Part shown: positions 45,660 through 57,907 of the stretch, piece by piece
Layout of the letters: each line of letters opens with the position of its first letter
Numbering within the stretch: the stretch's first letter is position 1
Source: Liolophura sinensis
Lineage: Eukaryota; Mollusca; Polyplacophora; Chitonida; Chitonidae
DNA: 64,000 bases
NCBI RefSeq assembly: GCF_032854445.1
Contig: NC_088304.1
Span: 31,629,732 to 31,693,731, forward strand
Direction of reading: 5' to 3'
The notes under the pieces: model-generated
What the model saw: the letters and a program-made list of their open reading frames with translations, nothing else
Databases searched by the model: none
What the model was told of the DNA's origin: nothing
Program-made: the position numbers and the translations under genes

Positions 45660-47110
45660 CTGTGTATGTACACGCAGGTATCTGTGTATGTACATGCAGG
45701 TATCTGTGTATGAACACGCAGGCATCTGTATGTACATGCAGGTATCTGTGTATGAACACGCAGGTATCTGTCTGTGTATGAACACGCAGGTATCTGTCTG
45801 TGTATGAACACGCAGGTATCTGTGTATGAGCACGCAGGTATCTGTCTGTGTATGTACACGCAGGTATCTGTGTATGAACACGCAGGTATCTGTGTATGAA
45901 CACGCAGGTATCTGTTTATGAACACGCAGGTATCTGTGTATGAACACGCAGGTATCTGTGTATGAACACGCAGGTATCTGTGTATGAACACGCAGGTATC
46001 TGTGTATGTACATGCAGGTATCTGTGTATGAACACGCAGGTATCTGTATGTACACGCAGGTATCTGTGTATGTACATGCAGGTATCTGTGTATGAACACG
46101 CAGGTATCTGTCTGTACACGCAGGTATCTGTGTATGAACACGCAGGTATCTGTCTGTACACGCAGGTATCTGTGTATGTACACGCAGGTATCTGTGGACG
46201 TACACGCAGGTATCTGTTTATGAACACGCAGGTATCTGTGTATGAACACGCAGGTATCTGTGTATGAACACGCAGGTATCTGTCTGTGTATGAACACGCA
46301 GGTATCTGTCTGTATGAACACGCAGGTATCTGTTTATGAACACGCAGGTATCTGTGTATGTACACGCAGGTATCTGTGTATGAACACGCAGGTATCTGTC
46401 TGTGTATGAACACGCAGGTATCTGTGTATGAACACACAGGTATCTGTGTATGAACACGCAGGTATCTGTGTATGAACACGCAGGTATCTGTGTATGAACA
46501 CGCAGGTATCTGTGTATGAACACGCAGGTATCTGTCTGTGTATGTACACGCAGGTATCTGTCTGTGTATGAACACGCAGGTATCTGTGTATGAGCACGCA
46601 GGTATCTGTCTGTACACGCAGGTATCTGTGTATGTACACGCAGGTATCTGTGGACGTACACGCAGGTATCTGTTTATGAACACGCAGGTATCTGTGTATG
46701 AACACGCAGGTATCTGTCTGTGTATGAACACGCAGGTATCTGTGTATGAACATGCAGGTATCTGTGTATGTACATGCAGGTATCTGTTTATGAACACGCA
46801 GGTATCTGTCTGTATGAACACGCAGGTATCTGTGTATGTACATGCAGGTATCTGTGTATGAACACGCAGGTATCTGTATGTACACGCAGGTATCTGTTTA
46901 TGAACACGCAGGTATCTGTCTGTATGAACACGCAGGTATCTGTTTATGAACACGCAGGTATCTGTCTGTATGAACACGCAGGTATCTGTGTATGTACACG
47001 CAGGTATCTGTGTAAGAACACGCAGGTATCTGTGTATGAACACGCAGGTATCTGTGTATGAACATGCAGGTATCTGTGTAAGAACACGCAGGTATCTGTG
47101 TATGAGCACC
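45660..47110. repeat. Minisatellite array, about 22-bp unit
   Basis: Roughly 66 copies of CACGCAGGTATCTGTGTATG AA with length variants (20, 22, 26 bp; extra TCTG, or TGTA for TGAA). Runs of variants are duplicated: the marker TGTGGACGTACACGC occurs at about 46193 and 46649, 456 bp apart with matching neighbours. Minus-strand frames up to 397 codons exist because the unit lacks stops there; they have no start or splice context and are not genes. Confidence 0.98.
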
Positions 47111-48080
47111 TAAGTATCTTCTCAGGCATTAGAATCATGATTATTATTGTGCACAGGTGAGAATCATACATTAGTTTAACAGAGCATTGCTGAGGTCATT
47201 ATAATCATCCTAACAAGTAGACAGTAAATCTTACAAATCTCCACGTAGAAACTCAACGTTCAGTAATCACAAACTCACGGCGTTGAAACATTTGACAAAT
47301 GCCACAGAGTGAAATAGGATGCGAGCATGAATAAATGTGGAAAACTTGCAAAAGGATCAAAACTTAGGTACATCCATGCATGACAGATCTATATGTACAC
47401 CACGCACACGCATACGCACATGCACACACACAAATGTCTGGTTATTAACAAAATCCAGGTTTTCAATCACTGCCTGTTTCAGTTTGTTAGCTGTTCACAA
47501 TGTGGTATGTGGAAAATGTACAAAAATCTTATCACTAGACACTCTGTGTACATTACATACTGTTTGTGTACATGTGTGTACAGTGAGCATCTAGGATTTG
47601 CACATTTTGCGTACTCTAAAATATTATACATGTACTTGTGACACCTGAAATGTCATTTAGAATCCAATATACTTTCAAGTTGAAAACGTAGAAAAAGTAC
47701 ACGCACACACAAAAAAAAAAGCTAGAAAAGAGGCTAATCCTTGGCTGGAAAAAGGCTGCCCATGTTATAACACAAGTGTAAATCAACTGTTCTACACCTG
47801 CAAATTGATGCACCACTGATGCAACTAAATACGTCCACGCAGAGTGTGTAAGCAAAGAAACACATCAACACTCACTTAAAAGGCGTATGTACATATGTAT
47901 GCTTGTCCTAAAAACAGAGGAAAGCGAAAGAAAAGCGTCCAAAGAGAGGGCCTTACCTTACACACGTCATTAAAGGCTTCATGTGTCGGCTATCAGTCAT
48001 GTCAGTGCAATAAATACAGGTGTGCATAATCCAGGTTAAACCCATCAACCTGTATGGACAAGAAGAAGAATTTTACACAA
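47111..48080. other. Spacer with (CA)n-like patches
   Basis: CACGCACACGCATACGCACA at 47401 and ACACGCACACACAAAAAAAA at 47699. Two overlapping 82/85-codon frames at 47337-47641 are unrecognised. Confidence 0.4.
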
Positions 48081-48210
48081 TTAATTAACGAGCAGAGGAA
48101 CCACATAGCCAGTGCTGTACAAAGTAATCTCCCAATATTTGTTTGTCACAGTAGCATTGTCAGTTGATTTTTTGCCACCTTCAAGGCCCCACAGGACAGT
48201 GTAGGAAGAG
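48081..48210 (-). CDS. Candidate terminal exon, function unknown
   Basis: Minus-strand acceptor CAGTGGCTTTTTAATTTCAG, then one base plus 42 sense codons and TAA. The peptide, SSYTVLWGLEGGKK, STDNATVTNKYW, EITLYSTGYVVPLLVN, has a beta-rich, secreted-like composition with one N-glycosylation site (NAT). A consensus donor (ATG then GTAAGT) 100 bp upstream would make a small intron, but joining it keeps no open frame with this reading. Family not recognised. Confidence 0.28.
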
Positions 48211-48352
48211 CTGAAATTAAAAAGCCACTGACATAAAAGAGACTGTACATTTTTGCGCTTAAGACAGGATGACAAATTGAACTTCCTTAATTCATAGCCA
48301 AGGCCACTTACCATTATGCGTTAACACCAATCTCATACAACAGCAATAGTGA

Positions 48353-49128
48353 ATAACGTCACATGAATGGCAAGGCTCGGCTGGCGACATCAGTATATGT
48401 ACCACTCCGCGTAACGGTTAGGGCCCTGAATAATGTCACATGATTGGCAAGGCTCAGCTGGCGACACCAGTGCATGTACCACTCCGCGTAACTGTTAGGG
48501 CCCTGAATAACGTCACATGATTGGCAAGGCTCGGCTGGCGACACCAGTACATGTACTCATCCGCATAACGGTTAGGGCCCTGAATAACGTCACATGACTG
48601 CCAAGGCTCGGCTGGCGACACCGGTACATGTACTCATCCGCATAACTGTCAGGGCCCTGAATAACATCACATGATTGGCAAGGCTCGGCTGGCGACACCG
48701 GTACATGTACTAATCCACATAACTGTTAGGGCCCTGAATAACATCACATGACTGCCAAGGCTCGGCTGGCGACACCAGTACATGTACTCATCTGCATAAC
48801 GGTTAGGGCCCTGAATAACGTCACATGACTGCCAAGGCTCGGCTGGCGACACCGGTACATGTACTCATCCGCATAACTGTTAGGGCCCTGAATAACATCA
48901 CATGATTGGCAAGGATCGGCTGGTGACACCAGTACATGTACTAATCCACATAACTGTTAGGGCCCTGAATAACATCACATGACTGCCAAGGCTCGGCTGG
49001 CGACACCAGTACATGTACTCATCCGCATAACTGTTAGGGCCCTGAATAACATCACATGACTGCCAAGGCTCGGCTGGTGACACCAGTACATGTACTGAAT
49101 CTGCATAACTGTTAGGGCCCTGAATAAA
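48353..49128. repeat. Tandem array, 77-bp unit with 231-bp trimers
   Basis: About ten copies of CACATGACTGCCAAGGCTCG, GCTGGCGACACCAGTACATG, TACTCATCCGCATAACTGTT and AGGGCCCTGAATAA. In the right part units alternate: one GATTGGC unit with TACTAATCCACAT, then two GACTGCC units, repeated with an exact 231-bp offset (for example 48709 and 48940). Confidence 0.97.
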
Positions 49129-50030
49129 TGTAAGTTATTTTATGCTTTCAACTGATTTAAGAACTCGCAGTATATAGACCTCGAGGCATTCTGTGATTGC
49201 AGTCTTTTATTCAGAAAGTGTCAAAATTCACATTTCATGACCAAAAAAAAAGAAAAAAAAAGCCCATTACGTTTATTTAAGGCGAACACAATTTGAATGC
49301 ACTTGCATTCTGCAGGTTCTAATTTTCATCAAACAATACTCTTTTGCCATTCTAAAAATCATGCAGATCATTTGTGAATTCTCATGGTGTTGGAAATGAA
49401 CTACCTTTGAAGATCGAGTGATTGTTGACAGAAACCAAATACTTGCTCAAAAAGTTGCTGTTCAATGAAGCCGATATCCTGATTACTATCTTCACAGAGG
49501 AGCTGGATGCTGATTAGTACTGGCTATAATTACACCTCTCACACAGAAGATTAACCACTCCTATCAGGGTGGAAACTCCTACTTACTTAGCGCTGATGAT
49601 TTTTATGAAATTGTTTGAAATTGGAGTAAATTGAAGCAAAATAATGATACTCTACACATGCTGAATGGTTATCTTGTGTACATGCACTCAAGATGATTAC
49701 AACTTTTGGACAAAGTACAGGTTGTTCATAGCACACGGACGGCATTTTGCCATCTTTGCAGGATACTCATTTCAAGAATTGCTCTGAACACCAGTGTCAC
49801 ACATTTTTTAATAGCAGAGAAACAACATCCTCTGCTACATACCCCTATAATGGTGTGATCCAGAGGGATCTAGAGAGCCTTAGAGAGTCACAGGCCTATT
49901 AGCAACATACGGTAGCTCATTCACACAGTCCAATATCTCACAGCATTTCAAGGCTTATAAAGCTACTACAGAGTGAAAACCTGTTCGTCTTAAAAGCAAG
50001 ATTAAAAGATGGAGTCTGAATAGCTTTCCT
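49129..50030. other. AT-rich spacer
   Basis: No recognised feature. Confidence 0.4.
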
Positions 50031-50033
50031 CGA

Positions 50034-50339
50034 TTGTATAAAAACTGCAATGTATTAAAACAGCTGCAGTTAGTTTCTGAGGATAACACAGAGACAAAAA
50101 GTATTTTGTCTAGTTTGCCTGCAGTGACATCATGCAAGAACACTTGCCATCAGGCATTCCTGTCGTGCAGCGACAAGTGTAGTCGTACTCTCCAACCCAA
50201 AATGACGTCATTCCAGCGTAACTGCCTCACCCGACGTCACATCAATCTGATTCAGAGTCACTTAAGGAACGTTATCACATCTCATCAGGAAAATTTTGCG
50301 TTCACTGCCCAAGATTTTGAGGACTCTTCACTCATCTGA
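50034..50339 (+). CDS. Possible plus-strand exon or ORF, function unknown
   Basis: An open frame of 101 codons to TGA in non-repetitive sequence. A possible acceptor, TTTTGTCTAGTTTGCCTGCAG, ends near 50123; the part after it is Cys-rich at first (TSCKNTCHQAFLSCSDKC) and ends in polar sequence. No motif recognised and no donor or partner exon found. Confidence 0.15.
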   Translation: MYKNCNVLKQLQLVSEDNTETKSILSSLPAVTSCKNTCHQAFLSCSDKCSRTLQPKMTSFQRNCLTRRHINLIQSHLRNVITSHQENFAFTAQDFEDSSLI

Positions 50340-50539
50340 GGTTAAATTGTGTTACTCGTAAATCTTTTTGAACCGTGGTGTTAGCTCTGTTCCCAAGGAA
50401 ATCCTAGCGCTTTAAGAATTTCATTGCCGTCATCGACTTTGTGATATTCACTTTATTAGCTCAATGGGATGACAAAATCAAACATCGCCCTTATTCTTCC
50501 CACAAACACTTTCATTACAAGTGTATTTTTGCGCTTGTA

Positions 50540-50750
50540 TTGAAAGTGAATATTTCACTTACATGACAGCAGCCAATATTATTGTGGAGGGAAACCAGGC
50601 AGAACCTGGGGGAAATGCACAACCAGACCTCCCCATGTACTGTCTGACCAGAGAGGAAGCCAACATGAGCTGGACCTGAATTCACAGCTAGTATGTTGGT
50701 CAGAAGCTCCCAAGTCATTGTGCTGCGCTAGCATTCTTACCACTAGGCCT
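50540..50750 (-). mobile_element. SINE-A copy lacking the tail
   Basis: GAATATTTCACTTACATGAC AGCAGCCAATATTATTGTGG, ACCAGAGAGGAAGCCAACAT GAGCTGGACCTG, CTCCCAAGTCATTGTGCTGC GC and head end TACCACTAGGCCT. Confidence 0.85.
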
Positions 50751-50775
50751 AGGAGTGCATTTTTAAAACTATACT

Positions 50776-50853
50776 TCAAATACTTATTATTCGCCACGAT
50801 ATGGCTGCAAAATTGCTGATGTGGCGTTAAGCCATAATCATTCATTCATTCAA
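50776..50853 (-). mobile_element. Fragment of a third dispersed repeat (SINE-C-like)
   Basis: TATTCGCCACGATATGGCTG CAAAATTGCTGATGTGGCGT TAAGCCATAATCATTCATTC. Reverse complement of the fragment at 7528-7602. Confidence 0.6.
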
Positions 50854-50869
50854 ATCTATTATATTAGGA

Positions 50870-52920
50870 ACCAACAGACCACAAAATGTCGGGATGAACA
50901 GCTTCATTTAAAAGTCAGTAAAAAGAAAGCACAATAAACAATCAGCTCAACATGTGCATGTTTATTTCTGAGGTTTTTATCTCCTTTCACAATGTGTGCT
51001 TAGGCCTCACAATTGAACTTGTTCTTTCAAGGATAAAAGAAATCTCTTTCCAATATTGGAGGATATAAAAATAAAACAAAACTGAAAAAACTGTCTAATT
51101 TTGGAAAATGTGGATTGTCCCAGCAATTTTTCCCTGCTGAATACATATTTACATGATCAGAAATCTTTTTGAAAAACATGAAAATCATAAAAATATGACT
51201 GGACAAAATAAAAAGATGGGTTTTTACTTTTATGTCATTTTTCAGAGTAGGTTTGCCTTAATTTTAAGACAAAATAAAATTGGCGCGGCCTCAGAAGTTT
51301 TACAGTGAAAGCCAACAATATCTATGACAACATACATGCAATACCTACAGCTAGTTACACAAAAGTAATGTTAGGTTCGTATTTTGAAACTGGCACTCGA
51401 CACCACTATCTGGCTAATTATACTGAATTCATGACTGTCAATCAACAGTGACAGCACATAACTAACATTGTTATGGAGTATAATATAAGATCATTGAAAC
51501 CTAAAGCAACACAACTTGGCTTCCAAATAGTTTTTGCCCCAAATTCATGTGGCAAGAATAAACTAATTTCTCGTGACAAACTGCATGGTCACAAATCCGA
51601 AAGGAGTAAAGAATTAACAAGAAGTAGATCAAATGAAATTTTCGCCGAAACATAGAAAAAATAGTTCCTTGATTGCACAACAATGGTGTCAAAATGAGTT
51701 TCAGATGCAGTTACATGCAAAACAAAAATCAATCTCAATACAGCTGAGACCACTCTGATTTTCCAGAAAATCACTATTAAAGTTCTGATCAATGAGCTTG
51801 TCTGTAGTTAAATCCCGCTTCTGCTGAGAAAGATTCCACTTTCATGAGCTGGTATCTGTAAATAAGTCAAAACACTTCAATCTGCACACAGCTAACTTTT
51901 CTTTTTCTCTCCCAAAGAAATGGACAAAAACTAACTATCAACTGGCGGCAGTTAGATGCCAAGCTACCACTCAAATCCATCTTCTGACACTTGTGGGCCT
52001 TATTGGGTGTGTTTAAGGGTGGCGTCTCTAACCACTTTACGGCAGATAATTTTAAACTATGTGCTTTTTTATCAAAAGGAATCTGTCTCTTTCAGGAACT
52101 ATGCCTGGAACAATTCTATCAATGCATGAAACTTTCACAAAATTTCTTTCTCCTTTCTGGGGGATGGTCAGCACTTGATTTAGAGCAAACACTTATCAAA
52201 TGTCATCAACATGCCAAGAAGTTTCCCAAACTCAAGAAAAAAGTCTTTTAAACTCGCTCAAACAGAAATGTTTTTTACTTTGGATCAAACTGAGAAAACA
52301 CACGCCGATGGCAACCTCTGAGACACTAAAACAAAAACTGAACTTTAATGGTCAGAAATTTCCCTAAGTTATGTGCACCTTCCAATTTGCAGCTAGATTT
52401 TCAAACCATCAGCTTTTCAAGACACTCTAAACAACATTTTTTTTGATAAATCACATGGATTGTCACATGTGCTACAAGCCAGATTTGATTACGGTTGCAA
52501 AAAAAAAAGCCACCAAGCCATAACTTGCAAAAGCTCTTCAAGTCTTCTTTCAAAAAGTAAGCAATATTTTTTAATCAGCTTTTAGTCAGCAACTGCACTG
52601 TGCTTAAAGAACTACACTATTGTCAAAACATCTGCATCAGAAAAGCAGAGTCAAACAGTAATGATCGAGATGAGCGGTTTCCTAAACTGTCTAAAAAACC
52701 GCAGTGTATTAAAACTGGTACTTTAAATATTGAAGGATCATACTGGAGCCAAAAGTTTTCAGTCGTTTCCATTTTGGCATGGCTTGATGTCATACAGGAA
52801 AACACAACTGGCATAACCTATGACATACAGCCACAAATGGAGTCATACTTTCAAATGTTACTTACGTCATCCCAACATAATTGCTGTTCTATCAACATAA
52901 CGTGTGGAATATTACTGTAT
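50870..52920. other. AT-rich spacer, about 2 kb
   Basis: Several short AT-rich frames (51473-51655, 51991-52251, 52600-53037). The last runs into a SINE tail. None has recognisable motifs. Confidence 0.4.
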
Positions 52921-52928
52921 CATATTAC

Positions 52929-52982
52929 TGTTTATTTATTTATTTATTTGATTGGTGTTTTACACCATGCTCAAGAATATCT
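52929..52982 (-). mobile_element. SINE-A tail fragment
   Basis: TTTATTTATTTATTTGATTG GTGTTTTACACCATGCTCAA GAATATC, then unrelated sequence. Confidence 0.85.
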
Positions 52983-52989
52983 TTTTGGT

Positions 52990-53477
52990 TTAATAATATT
53001 GTATAACAGTGTTATTCGTTTTGAAACAAAGTGTTAGCTCTGTTCCTTACGTTACCTTAATATCATTGTAACTTTTCCACTTCGCTTCTCTCAGACTTGA
53101 GTAGTACTTCAAATCAAATCTTATGGTCTTAAGCACATTGCAGTAGTTTGTCAGTGCAAACATTTGCTGCATTTATTTCTGTGATTTCAAGGAGAGAGTT
53201 GCAGAAATAATGTCTATACCTTTAACAGTTTTAAAAAGAAAGTCATTTGTAGAATGCAAAACAATCAATGACAAGGCTTTAATTTATTATCACCCCCAAG
53301 ATACAAAATCTTCATTTGATTTCATTTGGATTTACATAATAACTGTCAAAGTAGCATACAGCTGGCTTTTATATATGGAAGCCAGATCAGGCCATCATCG
53401 TGCCATCGTTCCATTAAATGATGATGCAAAGTGAGGTCACAATGCCACATGTAACATTGTGTCATTGCTTCCTGTCA
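52990..53477. other. Spacer
   Basis: No recognised feature. Confidence 0.4.
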
Positions 53478-56128
53478 CTGCCCTACTCACGCAGCCAGAG
53501 GCGTTCATTGTGACCAAACATACTCACGCAGCCAGAGGCGTTCATTGTGGCCGAACATACTCACGCAGCCAGAGGAGTTCATTGTGACCAAACATACTCA
53601 CGCAGCCAGAGGCGTTCATTGTGACCAAACATACTCACGCAGCCAGAGGCCTTCATTTTGGCCGAACATACTCACGCAGCCAGAGGCGTTCATTGTGACC
53701 AAACATACTCACGCAGCCAGAGGCGTTCATTGTGGCCAAACAGTCACGCAACCAGAGGCGTTCATTGTGGCCAAACATACTCACACAACCAGAGCCATTC
53801 ATTGTGGCCGAACATACTCACGCAGCAGAGCCATTCATTGTGGCCAAACATACTCACGCAGCCAGAGGCGTTCATTGTGACCAAACACACTCACGCAGCC
53901 AGAGGCGTTCATTGTGGCCGAACATACTCATGCAGCCAGAGGCGTTCATTGTGGCCAAACATACTCACGCAGCCAGAGGCGTTCATTGTGGCCGAACATA
54001 CTCATGCAGCCAGAGGCGTTCATTGTGGCCGAACATACTCATGCAGCCAGAGGCGTTCATTGTGGCCAAACATACTCGTGCAGCCAGAGGCGTTCATTGT
54101 GGCCAAACATACTCACGCAGCCAGAGGCGTTCATTGTGACCAAACATACTCACGCAGCCAGAGGCGATCATTGTGGCCAGATATACTCACGCAGCCAGAG
54201 GCGTTCATTGTGGCCAAACATACTCACGCAGCCAGAGGCGTTCATTGTGGCCAAACATACTCACGCAGCCAGAGGCGTTCATTGTGGCCAAACATACTCA
54301 TGCAGCCAGAGGCGTTCATTGTGGCCGAACATACTCACGCAGCCAGAGGCGTTCATTGTGGCCGAACATACTCATGCAGCCAGAGGCGTTCATTGTGGCC
54401 GAACATACTCATGCAGCCAGAGGCGTTCATTGTGGCCAAACATACTCGTGCAGCCAGAGGCGTTCATTGTGGCCAAACATACTCACGCAGCCAGAGGCGT
54501 TCATTGTGACCAAACATACTCACGCAGCCAGAGGCGATCATTGTGGCCAAAGATACTCACGCAGCCAGAGGCGTTCATTGTGGCCAAACATACTCACGCA
54601 GCCAGAGGCGTTCATTGTGGCCAAACATACTCACGCAGCCAGAGGCGTTCATTGTGGCCAAACATACTCACGCAGCCAGAGGCGTTCATTGTGGCCGAAC
54701 ATACTCATGCAGCCAGAGGCGTTCATTGTGGCCGAACATACTCATGCAGCCAGAGGCGTTCATTGTGGCCAAACATACTCGTGCAGCCAGAGGCGTTCAT
54801 TGTGGCCAAACATACTCACGCAGCCAGAGGCGTTCATTGTGACCAAACATACTCACGCAGCTAGAGGCGATCATTGTGGCCAAACATACTCACGCAGCCA
54901 GAGGCGTTCATTGTGGCCAAACATACTCACGCAGCCAGAGGCGTTCATTGTGGCCAAACATACTCACGCAGCCAGAGGCGTTCATTGTGGCCGAACATAC
55001 TCACGCAGCCAGAGGCGTTCATTGTGGCCGAACATACTCATGCAGCCAGAGGCGTTCATTGTGGCCAAACATACTCACGCAGCCAGAGGCGTTCATTGTG
55101 GCCAAACATACTCATGCAGCCAGAGGCATTCATTGTGGCCAAACATACTCATGCAGCCAGAGGCGTTCATTGTGGCCAAACAGTCACGCAACCAGAGGCG
55201 TTCATTGTGGCCAAACATACTCACACAACCAGAGCCATTCATTGTGGCCAAACATACTCACGCAGCAGAGCCATTCATTGTGGCCAAACATACTCACGCA
55301 GCCAGAGGCGTTCATTGTGACCAAACATACTCACGCAGCCAGAGGCGTTCATTGTGGCCGAACATACTCATGCAGCCAGAGGCGTTCATTGTGGCCAAAC
55401 ATACTCACGCAGCCAGAGGCGTTCATTGTGGCCGAACATACTCATGCAGCCAGAGGCGTTCATTGTGGCCGAACATACTCATGCAGCCAGAGGCGTTCAC
55501 TGTGGCCAAACATACTCGTGCAGCCAGAGGCGTTCATTGTGGCCAAACATACTCACGCAGCCAGAGGCGTTCATTGTGACCAAACATACTCACGCAGCCA
55601 GAGGCGATCATTGTGGCCAAATATACTCACGCAGCCAGAGGCGTTTATTGTGGCCAAACATACTCATGCAGCCAGAGGCGTTCATTGTGGCCAAACATAC
55701 TCACGCAGCCAGAGGTGTTCATTGTGGCCGAACATACTCATGCAGCCAGAGGCGTTCATTGTGGCCAAACATACTCACGCAGCCAGAGGCGTTCATTGTG
55801 GCCGAACATACTCACGCAGCCAGAGGCATTCATTGTGGCCAAACATACTCACGCAGTCAGAGGCGTTCATTGTGACCAAACATACTCACGCAGCCAGAGG
55901 CGTTCATTGTGGCCAAACATACTCACACAACCAGAGCCGTTCATTGTGGCCGAACATACTCATGCAGCCAGAGGCGTTCATTGTGGCCAAACATACTCGT
56001 GCAGCCAGAGGCGTACATTGTGGCCAAACATACTCATGCAGCCAGAGGCGTTCATTGTGGCCGAACATACTCATGCAGCCAGAGGCGTTCATTGTGGCCA
56101 AACATACTCACACAACCAGAGGCATTCA
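53478..56128. repeat. Large minisatellite array, 37-bp unit with higher-order blocks
   Basis: About 71 copies of ACTCACGCAGCCAGAGGCGT TCATTGTGGCCAAACAT. Variant markers (CTCGTGCAGCC, then GTGACC, then GAGGCGATCA) recur in fixed order at 54071/54161, 54441/54531, 54774/54864 and 55511/55601, giving blocks of 370 and 333 bp. The segment 53701-54200 is repeated almost unchanged at 55141-55640, offset 1440 bp. The unit has no stop in any plus-strand frame, and 37 is not a multiple of 3, so all three frames stay open (up to 468 codons); these are not genes. Confidence 0.98.
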
Positions 56129-56129
56129 C

Positions 56130-57015
56130 TGTCTTTTCTGTTCAGTTTCGGCTACTGATACTTGTCCAAAATTTGGCAAGATGGCTGGTTTGGAGATGGA
56201 AACTACTCCTGTATCCCTTTAAACTTTGACCCATAAAGATATTTTTCTTATTCTATGTCCAGCATATAAATATATATTCCTCAAAGGATTAAAAGCTCAT
56301 CACTTTCAGTCTTGAAGCAGAAGTGGAATCTTAACTAGTAATAAATTTTATGTATCATAATGCACCACATCACTTGTCATGATGTCATGATGCGATGGCA
56401 CTATGGCACGATGGCACGAAGAGATGACATATGATGTGACGATATGATGCTTGCTACTTAATTTCTGGACTGACCACTGGGACTACAGAGAAACAGCAGT
56501 TCACATCCATTTTTATGCCCCAAAAAGAAAGTCAAGATGATTTTTTTGACCTTTTATAAGTTAGGCCACATCATATACTTCCTATTCAGAAATAAGAACT
56601 AAGTGTTTCATGCAAAATTTCTAAGAACCACCAATAATGATGACTAACCTGTATTCAGAATTTCACATTTCCCACCTGTCAAAAACTTGTTCCAGCTTGC
56701 AAACTGCTTGGTGACTTCGGGACACGGGTATTTTTCTGCCCCTAACTCAGTAACTGCGGACACACAGAAAACTGGTGGACATATTCAGCAGGTAATCGTG
56801 AATTGAATAGGTGAGATGTAGGAGTTCCATGTAGGCACCCAATGCTGTTGGGACTGTGCCTGTGGAGATTGTTTCCGGCAAGATAAACCACTATCCTGGA
56901 AAAGCTGACCAGAAATCACAATCGTCCATATAACAAAGATTGTCCCCTAGACAAGAAATTCAAATGACTCTGTCTATCCAGGAAGTGACCATTGTAAATT
57001 ACTGGGAGGAATTGA
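56130..57015. other. Spacer with ATG/GAT-rich simple sequence
   Basis: 56375-56452 is rich in ATGATG/ATGGCAC-type imperfect repeats. Nothing else recognised. Confidence 0.45.
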
Positions 57016-57017
57016 CT

Positions 57018-57165
57018 GACTTGTTTGATTGAAGTTTTATGCTGCATTCAAGAATATTTCACTTGTATGACAGAAGTCATAATTGTGGTAGGAGGAAATC
57101 CGCTAAGTCCGAAGGAAACCCACGAGAATCTGCTGGCAAACCTTCCCTAATGCAAGAAGGAATTG
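57018..57165 (-). mobile_element. SINE-A copy, diverged
   Basis: TTTGATTGAAGTTTTATGCT GCATTCAAGAATATTTCACT, GACAGAAGTCATAATTGTGG, GAAGGAAACCCACGAGAATC and CTGCTGGCAAACCTTCCC. The head is absent. Confidence 0.85.
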
Positions 57166-57169
57166 ATAA

Positions 57170-57907
57170 TTACATGTGTACACAATATCCAGGGTTGTAC
57201 AACTAAGTTGACTAAGGTGCTTATTTTTCCAGATTCTGGCAGTTTTATAGATTTTAGGGAGGTGTTTTGAGAAGTTTGTGGATGTTAGGATGATATCCTG
57301 CTGGGAAAATGTAAATCTTAGGACCACAAGTAATGTTTCATGTCTCAATGTCAAGGTCAATTAGGGTACTCTTGTATTTAAAAGAAATTTGAAAAAAAAA
57401 TCTGATCTAAAAAGACATCACAGGCCTTGATGGGTGCAGGAGACCTAATATACATGTATGATGTATGTACATTAACACAGATCAGTCAATATCCAATTAC
57501 TTACCGCGTCAGTAATGTTGTTTCCAGGTCATCTTGGTTTGTGTCCATGTCTAAACCATTGCCTTGAAATTTCTGTCAGTTCTCCCACATCTTCCTATGG
57601 ATGCCTTCACCACTTTCTTCTCAACAACATATTCCTGTGTATGCAATGCAGTTTCTTTGTTTTCTTCATGTGTGTCTCATGGTTAAGGCCGTATTGTGAA
57701 TATAGAAAACATCTTCACATCTAAACACAACTTTTTTCAAAGCCTCTGCCCAATGTATTGTCTGCTTCTTTTGTTGTCCATGTTATAAAAAAAACCTGAA
57801 TATATTTTTCAGTGTTTCCCAGTGGCTCATGACTTGCACTCTGTTTCAGCCAAAGATTTATTTCTTTTGCCATTTGCAATATTTTTATTTCTTGACTTTT
57901 TCATCAT
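57170..57907. other. Spacer
   Basis: AT-rich; a 69-codon Cys-rich frame at 57515-57724 (plus) is unrecognised. Confidence 0.4.

Noticed and set aside
45525-47109. Minus-strand open frames up to 397 codons in the 22-bp array
   Set aside because: Repeat period not a multiple of three, three frames open with the same peptide, no start or flanking coding sequence.
53658-56222. Plus-strand open frames of up to 468 codons in the 37-bp array, looking like a repetitive Cys/His protein
   Set aside because: The unit has no stop in any frame and all three frames are open with the same repeated peptide; no splice sites, promoter or non-repeat coding flank. The frames end as soon as unique sequence is reached.
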